Positions 5,479 through 5,900 of a stretch of DNA of 5,900 nucleotides are shown here, piece by piece. The DNA lies in NCBI GenBank assembly GCA_002393905.1, contig DGSJ01000038.1, positions 1 to 5,900 on the forward strand. The letters are read 5' to 3'. Below the pieces are notes generated by a model. That model ran no database searches, was not told the origin of the DNA, and saw nothing but the letters and a program-made list of their open reading frames with translations. Both the position numbers and the translations under genes were made by a program. Each line of letters starts with the position of its first letter. The first letter of the stretch is position 1. The DNA comes from Caryophanales bacterium UBA4365. Its GTDB lineage: Bacteria > Bacillota_I > Bacilli_A > RFN20 > CAG-826.

Positions 5479-5799
5479 TTATTTCCCTCCGTATAAGCTA
5501 GTTCCCACTAAGATAATCCCAACAATTAATCCAATAATTACTAAAGTCATTAGAGAATAAAAGAGAATGAGGTTTCTTTTTCGATAGTTTGGATGAGTTC
5601 GTTCAGTGTTAGTGTGCTCAACATTATAAATATCAAGCCCTTCATAAACATCTTCAAAAGCAAGTTTCTTTTGGTTCTTGTTTTCCTTTAAAAGTTCATC
5701 CACTCTTTGGGAACTTTGACGTTTCTTTGTTTGTTTAGGTTCACTAGGAAGTTGAGAGATTTCGTTTCGATATTCACGATACTTTTCTACCCGAGTCAT
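5479..5799 (-). CDS. Small single-pass membrane protein of unknown function, upstream of cmk
   Basis: I do not recognise this 106-residue protein. Residues 1-70 are strongly charged (many Lys, Arg, Glu, Gln) with no hydrophobic stretch and probably a partly helical, partly disordered cytoplasmic region. A basic cluster YRKR at 72-75 precedes one hydrophobic helix at about 77-98 (NLILFY to GIILVG), leaving a tail of about 8 residues (TSLYGGK). By the positive-inside rule the N-terminus is cytoplasmic, so it resembles a tail-anchored protein; there is no signal peptide. Start ATG 5799 has AGGTGG (5807-5812) 7 bases upstream. Its last codons provide the cmk ribosome-binding site and its TAA abuts the cmk ATG. 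It is therefore the first gene of a three-gene operon with cmk and der, but the context alone gives no function. Good start, good spacing and codon use like the neighbours support a real gene. Confidence 0.8.
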   Translation of the reverse strand: MTRVEKYREYRNEISQLPSEPKQTKKRQSSQRVDELLKENKNQKKLAFEDVYEGLDIYNVEHTNTERTHPNYRKRNLILFYSLMTLVIIGLIVGIILVGTSLYGGK

Positions 5800-5816
5800 A
5801 ATACTTCCACCTAATG

Positions 5817-5839
5817 GAGATATATTATCATATATTCTC
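5817..5839. repeat. Imperfect inverted repeat upstream of the cmk operon
   Basis: GAGATATAT (5817-5825) and ATATATTCTC (5830-5839) are inverted copies with one extra T and a TATC spacer. It sits 5 bases upstream of the AGGTGG site of the first gene and over the AT-rich stretch where a -10 would be expected. It could be an operator or a weak leader hairpin; a chance match in AT-rich DNA is also possible. Confidence 0.35.
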
Positions 5840-5900
5840 TATTACGACATATGTATTTTTTACTAATTTTACGTCATTGAATGTTTATTTTAATTTCTGT
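5840..5900. other. AT-rich region upstream of the cmk operon, no gene seen
   Basis: No coding frame with a start and ribosome-binding site is visible on either strand. A promoter for the cmk operon is expected here or in the inverted repeat, but I find no -35 and -10 pair with good spacing: TATGAT (5832-5827) and GATAAT (5829-5824) on the minus strand lack a convincing partner. The true promoter could also lie beyond the window. Confidence 0.4.

Overview
The window looks like the core chromosome of a low-GC relative of the Bacilli. The DNA is AT-rich, Shine-Dalgarno sites are of the GGAGG type, and every gene with a recognisable product is a standard Firmicutes housekeeping gene. TGA is used as a real stop: the exonuclease gene ends in TGA inside a 4-base ATGA overlap with recU, and Trp is written TGG. 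This argues against the Mycoplasma/Spiroplasma code. GpsB suggests a cell with a wall or a Bacillus-like division machinery. Small-genome Bacilli (Erysipelotrichales, RF39-like or Izemoplasma-like lineages) are plausible hosts, but the sequence does not settle the taxon.

Layout. Bases 1-301 (-) hold a 3'-truncated gpsB. Bases 302-393 are a divergent promoter region. Bases 394-1709 (+) are a two-gene operon of a DEDDh 3'-5' exonuclease and recU (Holliday-junction resolvase). It runs head-on into dnaD (1740-2396, -). A rho-independent terminator (2445-2475) separates dnaD from a short head-and-neck-only tRNA nucleotidyltransferase / poly(A) polymerase-family gene (2484-3095, -). A second terminator (3133-3159) ends the HU gene (3175-3447, -). 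A tightly packed operon then reads leftwards from about 5.8 kb: a small membrane protein (5479-5799), cmk (4813-5478) and der (3500-4807), joined by 0-base and 5-base gaps. Bases 5800-5900 are its upstream region. There is no gene-free stretch longer than about 100 bases, and I see no RNA gene, mobile element or CRISPR array.

How the genes fit together. The set covers replication restart and initiation (DnaD), nucleoid structure (HU), recombination (RecU and perhaps the exonuclease), CMP/dCMP phosphorylation (Cmk), 50S ribosome assembly (Der), RNA 3'-end processing (the nucleotidyltransferase) and division/wall synthesis (GpsB). The order cmk, der, hup, cca, dnaD, recU, gpsB is, from memory, the order of the same genes in Bacillus subtilis, where dozens of other genes lie between them. 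The window is therefore a condensed version of that region.

No clearly new biological system is visible. The points most worth a second look are the nucleotidyltransferase lacking its usual C-terminal half, several promoters so close to the start codon that the mRNAs would be leaderless or nearly so, the exonuclease-recU pairing, and the unassigned membrane protein welded to cmk.
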